From JABWBD01 sp040768665 (GTDB lineage: Bacteria > Planctomycetota > Planctomycetia > Pirellulales > Thermoguttaceae), in the NCBI GenBank assembly GCA_040768665.1, contig JAXGMN010000022.1:62001-126000 (forward strand): 64,000 bases of DNA, written 5' to 3'. Position numbers and translations under genes: made by a program. The notes beneath the pieces are model-generated. The model worked only from the letters and a program-made list of their open reading frames with translations. It made no database searches and had not been told where the DNA came from. Shown here one piece after another: positions 9,679 through 16,963 of this stretch (position 1 is its first letter; each line of letters opens with the position of its first letter).

Positions 9679-9768
9679 TGATGAATAATGGGGACTTGTT
9701 CCGCAAGACCTCGTATCCTCGGTTCCTTTCACCCACCATTATTTGCGGTGTTAGGCCCCTTTTTCATT
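9679..9768. repeat. Degenerate palindromic element overlapping the plsC 3' end
   Basis: The left end is AATGGGGACTTGTTCCGC and the right end GGCCCCTTTTTCATTAGGCC, with weak inverted similarity between them. Its right end encodes the last residues and stop codon of plsC (PNEKGA, stop at 9751). The remaining part of the 9439-9750 gap holds the rpsA leader and no gene. Confidence 0.55.
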
Positions 9769-10509
9769 AGGCCACCTTGGCACCGTTCGGCTTAGGGCAA
9801 AGACGGGCCGGCCACGGATCACGTCCTGCCCCATTCGGATCCGGGAGTACACCTCATGAACCAGATCCGCCTCTCGGTAACCGCGAACCTGTTCCGGCAC
9901 AATCGGGGGGCTGTAGTGGACGTGAATCGTTCGTGGCAGGGGCAAAGCTTGGGTCCGCGGCCAGGCCCGAAATGCCCCCTCGATCGTGACCGGCACGATT
10001 GCCGCCTTTGCCCGAACCGCCAGCGCCGCAATTCCGGGTCGGAATGGCGCAATTTCGCCGTCCCGCGAGCGGGTTCCCTCCGGAAAAACCAGTACCAGTT
10101 CGCCCCGTTTCAGCCGCCGTAGCGTCTCCTTCATACCAGCCATGCCACCCCCTTCGCGGTCCAGAGGAATGGCATTGAGCGACCCGATCAGTCGGCCAAA
10201 AGGCCCGAAGTGAAAAAGGGTGTCTCGGGCAAGAAAGTTCATCCTCCGCGGGCAGCCGGCGCCGACCAATGGAGGATCGAGATGGCTCTGGTGGTTTGAG
10301 ACCACGAGCGCCGCGCCCTCGTTGGGAACATTCTTAACGCCGGTGTAGCGAACGCGAAACGCGATCGTAAACGCAAGCCTCACGACCCCTCTTGCCGAAT
10401 CGTACCACAGCCGTCGCGAAAGCGTGGAATCGGGGCCTTCAGCCTGGGACGAACGGGATCTTGCCGACAAACGTGCCGACTCGACAGCTAAGGACTCTTG
10501 GGAAGACAT
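9751..10509 (-). CDS. plsC: 1-acyl-sn-glycerol-3-phosphate acyltransferase
   Basis: A 252-residue membrane-associated enzyme of phospholipid synthesis that acylates lysophosphatidate. The family blocks are present: NHQSHLDPP (HX4D catalytic motif, about residues 73-81) and FPEGTRSRDG (about 147-156), plus PVTIEGAFRAWPR. I chose ATG 10509, which lies just after the cmk stop at 10514 and has GGAGGAG upstream inside the cmk end; an ATG at 10545 would overlap cmk. It forms an operon with cmk. The last residues, PNEKGA, are encoded by the right end of a palindromic repeat, so the natural C-terminus may have been replaced. Confidence 0.85.
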   Translation of the reverse strand: MSSQESLAVESARLSARSRSSQAEGPDSTLSRRLWYDSARGVVRLAFTIAFRVRYTGVKNVPNEGAALVVSNHQSHLDPPLVGAGCPRRMNFLARDTLFHFGPFGRLIGSLNAIPLDREGGGMAGMKETLRRLKRGELVLVFPEGTRSRDGEIAPFRPGIAALAVRAKAAIVPVTIEGAFRAWPRTQALPLPRTIHVHYSPPIVPEQVRGYREADLVHEVYSRIRMGQDVIRGRPVFALSRTVPRWPNEKGA

Positions 10510-10513
10510 GCGG

Positions 10514-11173
10514 CTACGCCTGCTGGCTCCTCCTCTGCTCGACAACCTGAAGTACCCTTTCCACCACTTCTTCCAGGCTCAGCCCGTCGGTCGATATCTC
10601 CACTGCATCGACGGCCGCCCGGAGAGCGCCGACCGGCCGAGTCCGATCCTGCTCGTCGCGGCGGTTGATCTCCGCCAGAACTTCTTCGGCAGCCTTCGGC
10701 TCGCCCTGTGCTCGGAGATCGGCAAGCCGGCGGCGAGAACGCTCCTCGGCAGAGGCCGTCAAAAAAATCTTGCACTCTGCATTGGGGAAAGCCACTGTGC
10801 CCTGGTCGCGTCCTTCCGTGACGACGTCGCCGCTGGCAGCCACTGTGCGCTGCAATGCGATCAGATGCTCCCGGATCTGGGGGTTATCGGCCGCAAATCG
10901 GGTAACCGCAGTGACTTCTGACGAGCGAATCGCATCGGTCACGTCCTCTCCGTTGAGAACCACGCGGCTGTCTGCCAGCGAGAGGTTGAGCCGCCGGGCA
11001 AGTTCCGCCAATTGTTCCGGCTGATGCCAGTCGACCGCGCTGCGCATCCCGGCCAGTGCTACCGCCCGATACATTGCCCCGGTATCGAGGAAGCGAAATC
11101 CCAGCCGCCGCGCAAGCAGACGGGCGATCGTGCTTTTTCCGGCTCCTGCCGGCCCGTCGATGGTGATGATCAT
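10514..11173 (-). CDS. cmk: Cytidylate kinase
   Basis: A 219-residue cytosolic kinase that phosphorylates CMP and dCMP. The N-terminus ITIDGPAGAGKSTIARLLA is the Walker A loop, followed by RFLDTGAMYRAVAL, the CMP-binding start of the family. EGRDQGTVAFPNAECKIFLT and ASAEERSRRR complete the pattern, the latter being part of the lid region. The length is normal. It starts at ATG 11173, 9 bp after the stop of the GH38-like gene, and runs directly into plsC, so the genes are probably co-transcribed. Confidence 0.95.
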   Translation of the reverse strand: MIITIDGPAGAGKSTIARLLARRLGFRFLDTGAMYRAVALAGMRSAVDWHQPEQLAELARRLNLSLADSRVVLNGEDVTDAIRSSEVTAVTRFAADNPQIREHLIALQRTVAASGDVVTEGRDQGTVAFPNAECKIFLTASAEERSRRRLADLRAQGEPKAAEEVLAEINRRDEQDRTRPVGALRAAVDAVEISTDGLSLEEVVERVLQVVEQRRSQQA

Positions 11174-11182
11174 CAGAAAAAC

Positions 11183-14056
11183 TCAACCCCGAAACCGGAC
11201 TTCGACCTGGATCCACTCGTGGGCTTTGGCATTCATTGTGACCAAGTCTCCATCGGCCGACAACGCGGTCAGTTCGCGCCCGGTGAAATCCACTCTTCTG
11301 GCCGACTCGACGGGCCGAAACGAACGCAGACCGACACGCCCTGCCCGCCCCTCCGTTTCCAGTAGGCGGGCGCGAAAGCCCACCAGTTGACCGTCTGCGG
11401 AGAGCGGCTCCCAATCGGTCGCTACGACATTCTTTGCGTCGACGTGGAAAAGCCATCCGGACGAGGGCGTGGCGGGCATCTTCCCCTCGACTACGCACTG
11501 CGGCGCAAGAAATTCCATTGCCGCAGACACGGGGTGGGGCAGATCGATTCCGATCCCGAAGCGGAACACCCGGGCCGACTCGCCACGCACCACGAGCAGC
11601 GTGTCGAGCTTCCGCAGGCCAAACCGGCGATGGTAGGGGAGTCCGCCGGTCAACAGTGTCGTCTGTGTTTTCTCCGAGCGGATCTCGACGAACAGCGGCG
11701 ATTCCAGCAGCACCGCTTCGGTCCGCTGTGCAAGCATGCCGGCACAGCGATAAACGTCCGCCGTGGCATCCCCCCACGCGAAACGAGCGGCGTAGTACGA
11801 CACCCACGGATCGGTGTCGGGGGCCTGTTGGAGATCCAGTTCCACCTCAATTTCCAACACCCGGCTGCCGCGGCGTGCGGTCACGGTCTGCCGAAACCCG
11901 GCTAGACGCTGACCATCCCGGTCCAGAAGCCTGCCACGACTGACGATCCGTCCCGTGAGAAGCCCAGCGTCGACTGAAATCTCGTCGGCGGCCATCACCG
12001 AATAGTCCTGCTCGGGACCTTCTTCTTCCCAGCTCTCCGGGTGCGAGTCTTTGCGAAGTCGGCGAAGGGCCAACTGCTGACCGATCCGGTTGCCGCGCGT
12101 GACATAGTCGTCGATCGCCCGAATTGCCCCCGTTGCAGGATCGATCGTCGCCTGGAAGTATTCGTTCCGAAGCACATAGGGCTCGGCCAACGGCGGTTCC
12201 GGTTTCGCTGCCTTTCGGAACAGTCTCCGCACTGGCTTGGGGGGCGGCGGCGTGCCGTTTCCTCCGGCAGCAATACGGGCGAAACCCATTGCCGGCACGT
12301 CGACAATTGCCTGTTGCACGCCCTGGTCCACACCTGCTCGCCAGACAGGCCCTTGCGCCGCGGGCAATCGCTCCAGCGCCGGAACATCGACGTACATCCG
12401 GCGGGGGAAACTATGCGGGTTGAGCACCAGATAGCTCGTCACTCCACCGTTCTCCGAGCCCCCCAAAGCACTGGCGAATTGCTGTGCCGCTTCTTTCAAG
12501 CTGGTAGCGATGCGATCGTCGATCGAAGGGTTCGACTCCGCAGGGTCGGCCAATGCGTCGTCGATTGCATCGAGCAGGTCCCGGCTTTCGGCATCCGGAC
12601 GTGCCCGGCCGCCGACCATGCCTTTCAAGGCCGCCAGGGTCTTCATGGTCTCGGCCGCAACCATTCGACGATAGTATCGCATCCATCGGGAGATCGGATC
12701 GGGTTCGCCGGCCGCCACCGCTTGCCGAAGATAGGGTGATCGGTAGTCGTCGGCCGAGTACCTCTTGTTCTGGCCCGCGTTCTGGGTCTTTTCGAAATAG
12801 TCGGTGACTGATTCGAATCGCCCCAGTGACGGCGAATAGGCTCCCATTCGTCGCAGGTCGTGGTACCAGATGCTCGCGCGGCCCGGCCAGTGGGCGAAGA
12901 CCGCCGTGGCAGTATGGTCGAGATCCATGGTGCCGCCCAGCGTCTCGGGAAGTTTGAAGAAACTTTCCGGCCGCGAGGCATCGATCGGCAGACGCGCAAG
13001 CGACTCGATCACGGTCGCATCCGTTCCTTCCCACCGGATCTTGCTCTGGTTGCCCGAAGGAAACCGGCCGTCGTCCAGCGTGAAATGCGCCGCTCCGACG
13101 AATCCGAGGCCTCGTAGAATTGCCGGTAATGCCGGACTGAGGCCGAAGCGCCGACGGGCGTAGATCGCGGGTCGCCGGCCAAGATGACGCTCGTAAATTG
13201 CCAGCCCCCGCTGGATTTGCCGCAGAATCCCTTCCACCGTGATCAGCGGAAGTTCCATCTCGCGGAACTCGCCGCCCGCGATCCCGGCGGTGCCTTGTTC
13301 CAGGGCGGACTTCAGCAGGGCAAGCGTCCCCGGTTCATCGCCAGCCATTTGCTCGAGCGTCTCCGCCGACAGGATCAGGTTCATCGAAGCACCGGTCGCC
13401 AGTTCTGTACGCAACGACTCGCCGAACGTGGTTGGCGCCACCAGCGTCCAGTCGAGCAAGTGAGCCTCGACCGGGTAATAGTACTCTCGTGACTCGGTCA
13501 GCAGATCGAAGCCGCTCTGGATATGGTCGTGGGCTCCCTGATGGTCCCCCTCCATCGCTTTCTTGGCCCCGGCGACCGTTTCTCGCTCGAATCGATCCGT
13601 GTCGAGATTGCTCATGTAGCGGAGCTGCCGGGTGAGCAGTTCGACCTGAAGGTGGCAGAAGCCCATTGCGAGGAAATCGCCGACCAGGTCCGGGTCGAGT
13701 TTTGCCAAATCCGCGTCCACGTGGGCGAGGATCGCGGCGATCATCTCGGCACGGTCTGTCCGGTCGCGAATAACACGAGCTCCTGAATCGTTTGCCTGAG
13801 TCAGCCAATCGGCGGGAACGCGCGACTCGCAGCAGCGCGGCAGCAAAATAACCTTTCCGGAAAAATCCGTTGGTGGATCACTAGCGCGGACCCATCGCGG
13901 GACCCGACCGGTAGTGGCCAGTGCCGCCGGGTGGTAACCTGCCGACCAGACCGACAGGAGTTCGTGCGCGTCGTCCGGCGACCATTCCAGCGGCAGGTCC
14001 TCAATGCTGTAGCACGGCAGGAGGATAACCAGATCGTCGAAGGAGCTGTCTGTCAT
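11183..14056 (-). CDS. GH38-like (alpha-mannosidase-related) large protein
   Basis: A 957-residue protein with no signal peptide. Two regions are recognisable. The middle has the look of a glycoside hydrolase 38/57-type barrel (DWTLVAPTTFGESLRTEL, FREMELPLITVEGILRQIQR, RRFGLSPALPAILRGLGFVG). The C-terminal half resembles the GH38 beta-sandwich: SYLVLNPHSFPRRMYVDVPA, then NEYFQATIDPATGAIRAIDD and later GMLAQRTEAVLLESPLFVEI. I cannot point to the canonical catalytic aspartate in its motif, so enzymatic activity is not assured. The gene is upstream of cmk in the same direction. Similar proteins occur in planctomycetes without known function, so the assignment is by fold rather than substrate. 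Confidence 0.6.
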   Translation of the reverse strand: MTDSSFDDLVILLPCYSIEDLPLEWSPDDAHELLSVWSAGYHPAALATTGRVPRWVRASDPPTDFSGKVILLPRCCESRVPADWLTQANDSGARVIRDRTDRAEMIAAILAHVDADLAKLDPDLVGDFLAMGFCHLQVELLTRQLRYMSNLDTDRFERETVAGAKKAMEGDHQGAHDHIQSGFDLLTESREYYYPVEAHLLDWTLVAPTTFGESLRTELATGASMNLILSAETLEQMAGDEPGTLALLKSALEQGTAGIAGGEFREMELPLITVEGILRQIQRGLAIYERHLGRRPAIYARRRFGLSPALPAILRGLGFVGAAHFTLDDGRFPSGNQSKIRWEGTDATVIESLARLPIDASRPESFFKLPETLGGTMDLDHTATAVFAHWPGRASIWYHDLRRMGAYSPSLGRFESVTDYFEKTQNAGQNKRYSADDYRSPYLRQAVAAGEPDPISRWMRYYRRMVAAETMKTLAALKGMVGGRARPDAESRDLLDAIDDALADPAESNPSIDDRIATSLKEAAQQFASALGGSENGGVTSYLVLNPHSFPRRMYVDVPALERLPAAQGPVWRAGVDQGVQQAIVDVPAMGFARIAAGGNGTPPPPKPVRRLFRKAAKPEPPLAEPYVLRNEYFQATIDPATGAIRAIDDYVTRGNRIGQQLALRRLRKDSHPESWEEEGPEQDYSVMAADEISVDAGLLTGRIVSRGRLLDRDGQRLAGFRQTVTARRGSRVLEIEVELDLQQAPDTDPWVSYYAARFAWGDATADVYRCAGMLAQRTEAVLLESPLFVEIRSEKTQTTLLTGGLPYHRRFGLRKLDTLLVVRGESARVFRFGIGIDLPHPVSAAMEFLAPQCVVEGKMPATPSSGWLFHVDAKNVVATDWEPLSADGQLVGFRARLLETEGRAGRVGLRSFRPVESARRVDFTGRELTALSADGDLVTMNAKAHEWIQVEVRFRG

Positions 14057-14218
14057 CTGTCTTGATCGTTCTCGAAGGCCGGGCTGGCTGCGCTGCTCAC
14101 CGTTTGAATTATTCCATTATTTCAGGCCGACTGAAAGGACATGATTCGCCGCGGTCTGGCGAACCGGCTGCCGGCGCAGGGCTGCGGTTTGAGTGATTTT
14201 TCGACGCTTAGCGAGCCC

Positions 14219-14252
14219 TTGACAGCACTGGGGAAAGCACGAAGACTATTGG
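14219..14252 (+). promoter_or_regulatory. Possible promoter of tRNA-Leu
   Basis: A perfect TTGACA stands at 14219-14224, 42 bp upstream of the tRNA. The best -10 candidates (around 14244-14252, GACTATTGG) are poor and the spacing is not ideal, so only the -35 box is convincing. Confidence 0.3.
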
Positions 14253-14265
14253 GGCGCAATGCAAT

Positions 14266-14347
<82 letters not shown>

Positions 14348-14360
14348 TCTTCTTATACAA

Positions 14361-14396
14361 AAGGGACTTGCGGAAATTGGCCGCAAGCCCTTTTTT
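14361..14396 (+). terminator. Rho-independent terminator after tRNA-Leu
   Basis: The arms AAGGGACTTGCGG and CCGCAAGCCCTT (one bulged base) enclose AAATTGG and are followed by six T. It starts 14 bp after the tRNA end. Confidence 0.9.
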
Positions 14397-14521
14397 GTTG
14401 GGCGGTGGGCCTTAGACGCCAACGACCAAGGGGGAGAGGCGGTTGCGGCCGCGGGCTTGACCCGTGCGCCGGAGCACGGCATCCTGATTGGGGATTGCCA
14501 GACCGCGAAGGGAGAAACACC

Positions 14522-15160
14522 ATGCGACCTGTTCACCGTCCCTTGCCGAAGTTGCTTCTCTCAATACTCTTGGGAACTACGTGCTTGCCGCCAGTGGTTT
14601 CCGCCGCAGAACCATCGCCACCCGAATCGAATCGAGGCGCAAAGGTCCTCGTGGCCTACGCGTCTCTCCGTGGGAACACGGAGCAGATGGCCCGTGCCGT
14701 TGCCGAGGCGGCGGGGCGCGTGCGCGGCGTCGCAGTGATCCTCAAGAGGGTCGACGAGGTGACCAAAGAGGATCTCGAGTCGGCCCGGGGAATCATCCTC
14801 GGTGCGCCGACCTACTATGCGAACATTCCCGGAACCATGAAGACGGTCCTCGACGATTGGTCGTGGAAGATGAAGATCGACTTTACCGACAAGGTTGGAG
14901 GTGCGTTTGCCACCGGCGGCGGCCAGGCCGGCGGCAAGGAGCATGTGCTGGTCTCGCTGTTGCTGTTCATGATCAACAACCGCATGGTCGTGGCGGGGCC
15001 GCTTTACGGCGATGAGGACGGAGACGACATTTGGGCGGAGATCGGCGCTGCGGCTATGACCGGCCCGCTCGATCCGGGAGTCGGCCCCGACGAGATCGAC
15101 GCCGCGCACCGGCTCGGAGACCGAATCGCGCGGCTCGCCGTGAAAATGCACTCCCGGTAA
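14522..15160 (+). CDS. Exported flavodoxin / WrbA-like protein
   Basis: A 212-residue protein with a signal peptide (MRPVHRPLPKLLLSILLGTT, cleavage near VSAAEPS) and then a flavodoxin-like fold. The FMN phosphate-binding loop appears as VLVAYASLRGNTEQMARAVA (about residues 42-61). GAPTYYANIPGTMKTVLDDW and GGAFATGGGQAGGKEHVL are the WrbA/NAD(P)H:quinone oxidoreductase signatures. It probably acts as an exported flavin-dependent quinone reductase or electron carrier. The start ATG 14522 has AAGGGAG upstream. The secreted hydrolase at 15178 starts 17 bp after its stop, so they likely form an operon. An exported flavodoxin is unusual because FMN proteins are normally cytosolic. Confidence 0.8.
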   Translation: MRPVHRPLPKLLLSILLGTTCLPPVVSAAEPSPPESNRGAKVLVAYASLRGNTEQMARAVAEAAGRVRGVAVILKRVDEVTKEDLESARGIILGAPTYYANIPGTMKTVLDDWSWKMKIDFTDKVGGAFATGGGQAGGKEHVLVSLLLFMINNRMVVAGPLYGDEDGDDIWAEIGAAAMTGPLDPGVGPDEIDAAHRLGDRIARLAVKMHSR

Positions 15161-15177
15161 ACGTTCAGGAGGTTTCC

Positions 15178-16329
15178 ATGAATGCCCGTGAATTGGTTCT
15201 CGTGTGTATCTGCGGACTGGGATTCGGACTTTTTGCTTCAATGCCGGCAACCGCTGAAGACCTCGACTTGAAGCAGTTTGAAGAAGACCGCAACGGCGCC
15301 TACGCAGCCCAACTGGAATCGTGGTTTCGCGACTACCTGGTCGAGAAATACCCCGAGCGGGCGGCCGGCCTTTGGGAACGCGACTATTCGAGCACCGAAG
15401 CGTTTCTCAAGAGTGTCGAGGCAAACCGCGCCGGGTGGCGCGGCGTGATCAAGCCCCCGAAGCTGACCAAGAGCGGCGAAGTCGAGCGCACGCCGCATGC
15501 TCCGCTGGTGGATCTCAAGGCCCAATGGATCAAGATCCCTCTCAGCGGACTGGCCGCCGAGGGCGTCTTGGTCGTGCCCGAGGGAGCATCGCCGCAGAAA
15601 CCCGTGCCCCTGGTCATCGCCCAGCATGGCATCGGCAGCTTCCCCGAACGGACCTTTGGCGTGATGGACGCGGGCGGCGCCTACCATAGTTTTGCACGCG
15701 AGCTGGTCGACGCCGGATTTGCGGTCCTCGCCCCGATGAACCTCCGTTCGGTCGAACGGAGAAACCGGATCGAGCGGCTCTGTCGGCTGGCCGACACGAG
15801 CCTGCCCGGGATTGAACTGGTCCGGACGCAGCGGCTGCTCGACGAACTGCTCGCCGATCCCCGGATCGATGGCGATCGGGTGGGAATGTGGGGGCTTTCA
15901 CTCGGCGGCCTGGCCACCATGTTCTGGACTCCCCTGGAGCCGCGGATCAAGGCCGCGGTGGTTGCCGGCTGGTACAACCACCGCCGCAACAAGATGGTTC
16001 TGCCCGATCCTCGCTACAGTTGTTTTCTGGAAACGAAGGAAGACCACGCTTTCTTCGACGGTTGGCTCACGGCATTTACCGACTCCGACGTCGCCAGCCT
16101 TATCTGCCCGCGGCCGTTGCTGATCCAGACCGGAAAGCAGGACCGCATCGCCTGGTGGCCTATGGTCGTCGAAGAATTCGAAGCGGCGCAAGAACACTAT
16201 CGGAAGCTTGGGATCGCCGACCGGATCGAGATGGACCTTCAAGACTGCGGCCACGAGGCGCACATCGAGAGCGGCCTGCGGTTCCTGACGAAGTGGCTCA
16301 AAGAGCAGCCGCCTGACAGTCCGATGTGA
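15178..16329 (+). CDS. Secreted alpha/beta hydrolase (acetyl-xylan-esterase-like)
   Basis: A 383-residue exported hydrolase. Residues 1-27 are a signal peptide ending ASMPATAED. The alpha/beta-hydrolase domain shows the oxyanion region PLVIAQHGIGSFPERT, the nucleophile elbow GMWGLSLGGLATM (Ser near residue 240), an acid in IQTGKQDRIAWWPM and a histidine in LQDCGHEAHIESG, so the triad looks complete. It resembles the planctomycete acetyl-esterase/dienelactone-hydrolase-like proteins that deacylate polysaccharides or other esters; the substrate is not evident. The start ATG 15178 has AGGAGG 7 bp upstream. Its 3' end overlaps the convergent gene at 16298 by 32 bp. Confidence 0.8.
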   Translation: MNARELVLVCICGLGFGLFASMPATAEDLDLKQFEEDRNGAYAAQLESWFRDYLVEKYPERAAGLWERDYSSTEAFLKSVEANRAGWRGVIKPPKLTKSGEVERTPHAPLVDLKAQWIKIPLSGLAAEGVLVVPEGASPQKPVPLVIAQHGIGSFPERTFGVMDAGGAYHSFARELVDAGFAVLAPMNLRSVERRNRIERLCRLADTSLPGIELVRTQRLLDELLADPRIDGDRVGMWGLSLGGLATMFWTPLEPRIKAAVVAGWYNHRRNKMVLPDPRYSCFLETKEDHAFFDGWLTAFTDSDVASLICPRPLLIQTGKQDRIAWWPMVVEEFEAAQEHYRKLGIADRIEMDLQDCGHEAHIESGLRFLTKWLKEQPPDSPM

Positions 16330-16807
16330 GCGGCGCAAGCGTTCGCTCCTCCTCCGGCCAGGTCTCGGCGATCGCTTCGTAAACCCGTTTGGCAGCCGCC
16401 ATGCAGAGATACTGCTCCAAAGAGTCGAGCTTCCGCTGGGCAGGCTCGACAAAGCCGAAGACCGCCGCTTCATCCGACTGATCGGCTGGATCGTTGGTTA
16501 CCTGCACGCGGATAAAACGTTCGCCTTCCTTGAAAACCCTGCGGAGCCGGACCTCGTAGGTGAACCGGTCACGGCGTTCAAGCGATTCGATGACTACGAC
16601 GGCCCAGAGCTTCCGATTCTTGGAACGATCGTGATGCGGCTTCTTCTTGCGCCCGTGGGCGTGCTTCTTTTCGTCGGGATAGGTGACCCACATGCGAAGC
16701 TCCTTGTCCTTCAGCCGCTGCGGTCCGTCGGAACCAAAGCAGGAACGATCGGTACAGTCGTCATCCATGTCCGACCACGTGCAACGGTCGATTCGGGGGC
16801 GGGCCAT
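16298..16807 (-). CDS. Conserved hypothetical protein, His/Lys-rich
   Basis: A 169-residue protein of unknown function. I start it at ATG 16807, which has GGAGG 8 bp upstream; a longer frame to 16894 lacks such a site. It contains TDRSCFGSDGPQRLKDKELR, a basic stretch KKHAHGRKKKPHHDRSKNRK, a possible beta-strand core (WAVVVIESLERRDRFTYEVR) and a C-terminal helical part LEQYLCMAAAKRVYEAIAET. No catalytic motif, signal peptide or membrane segment is seen. The basic stretch could bind nucleic acid, which is inference. It converges with the esterase gene and overlaps it by 32 bp. Confidence 0.55.
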   Translation of the reverse strand: MARPRIDRCTWSDMDDDCTDRSCFGSDGPQRLKDKELRMWVTYPDEKKHAHGRKKKPHHDRSKNRKLWAVVVIESLERRDRFTYEVRLRRVFKEGERFIRVQVTNDPADQSDEAAVFGFVEPAQRKLDSLEQYLCMAAAKRVYEAIAETWPEEERTLAPLTSDCQAAAL

Positions 16808-16963
16808 AGGCAAGAGCCTCCGCGGAAAAACGGCGGGAACCTGCTCGGGCAGGTTCGGGCTACAGGCGGGACAAAGGGGGCAGGAATCCGTCACCGCAAG
16901 GTGACTAATTCCCTACATACCAGATCGCCGGCGGGGATGCAAGTATTTGATGCATCCTCCGCC

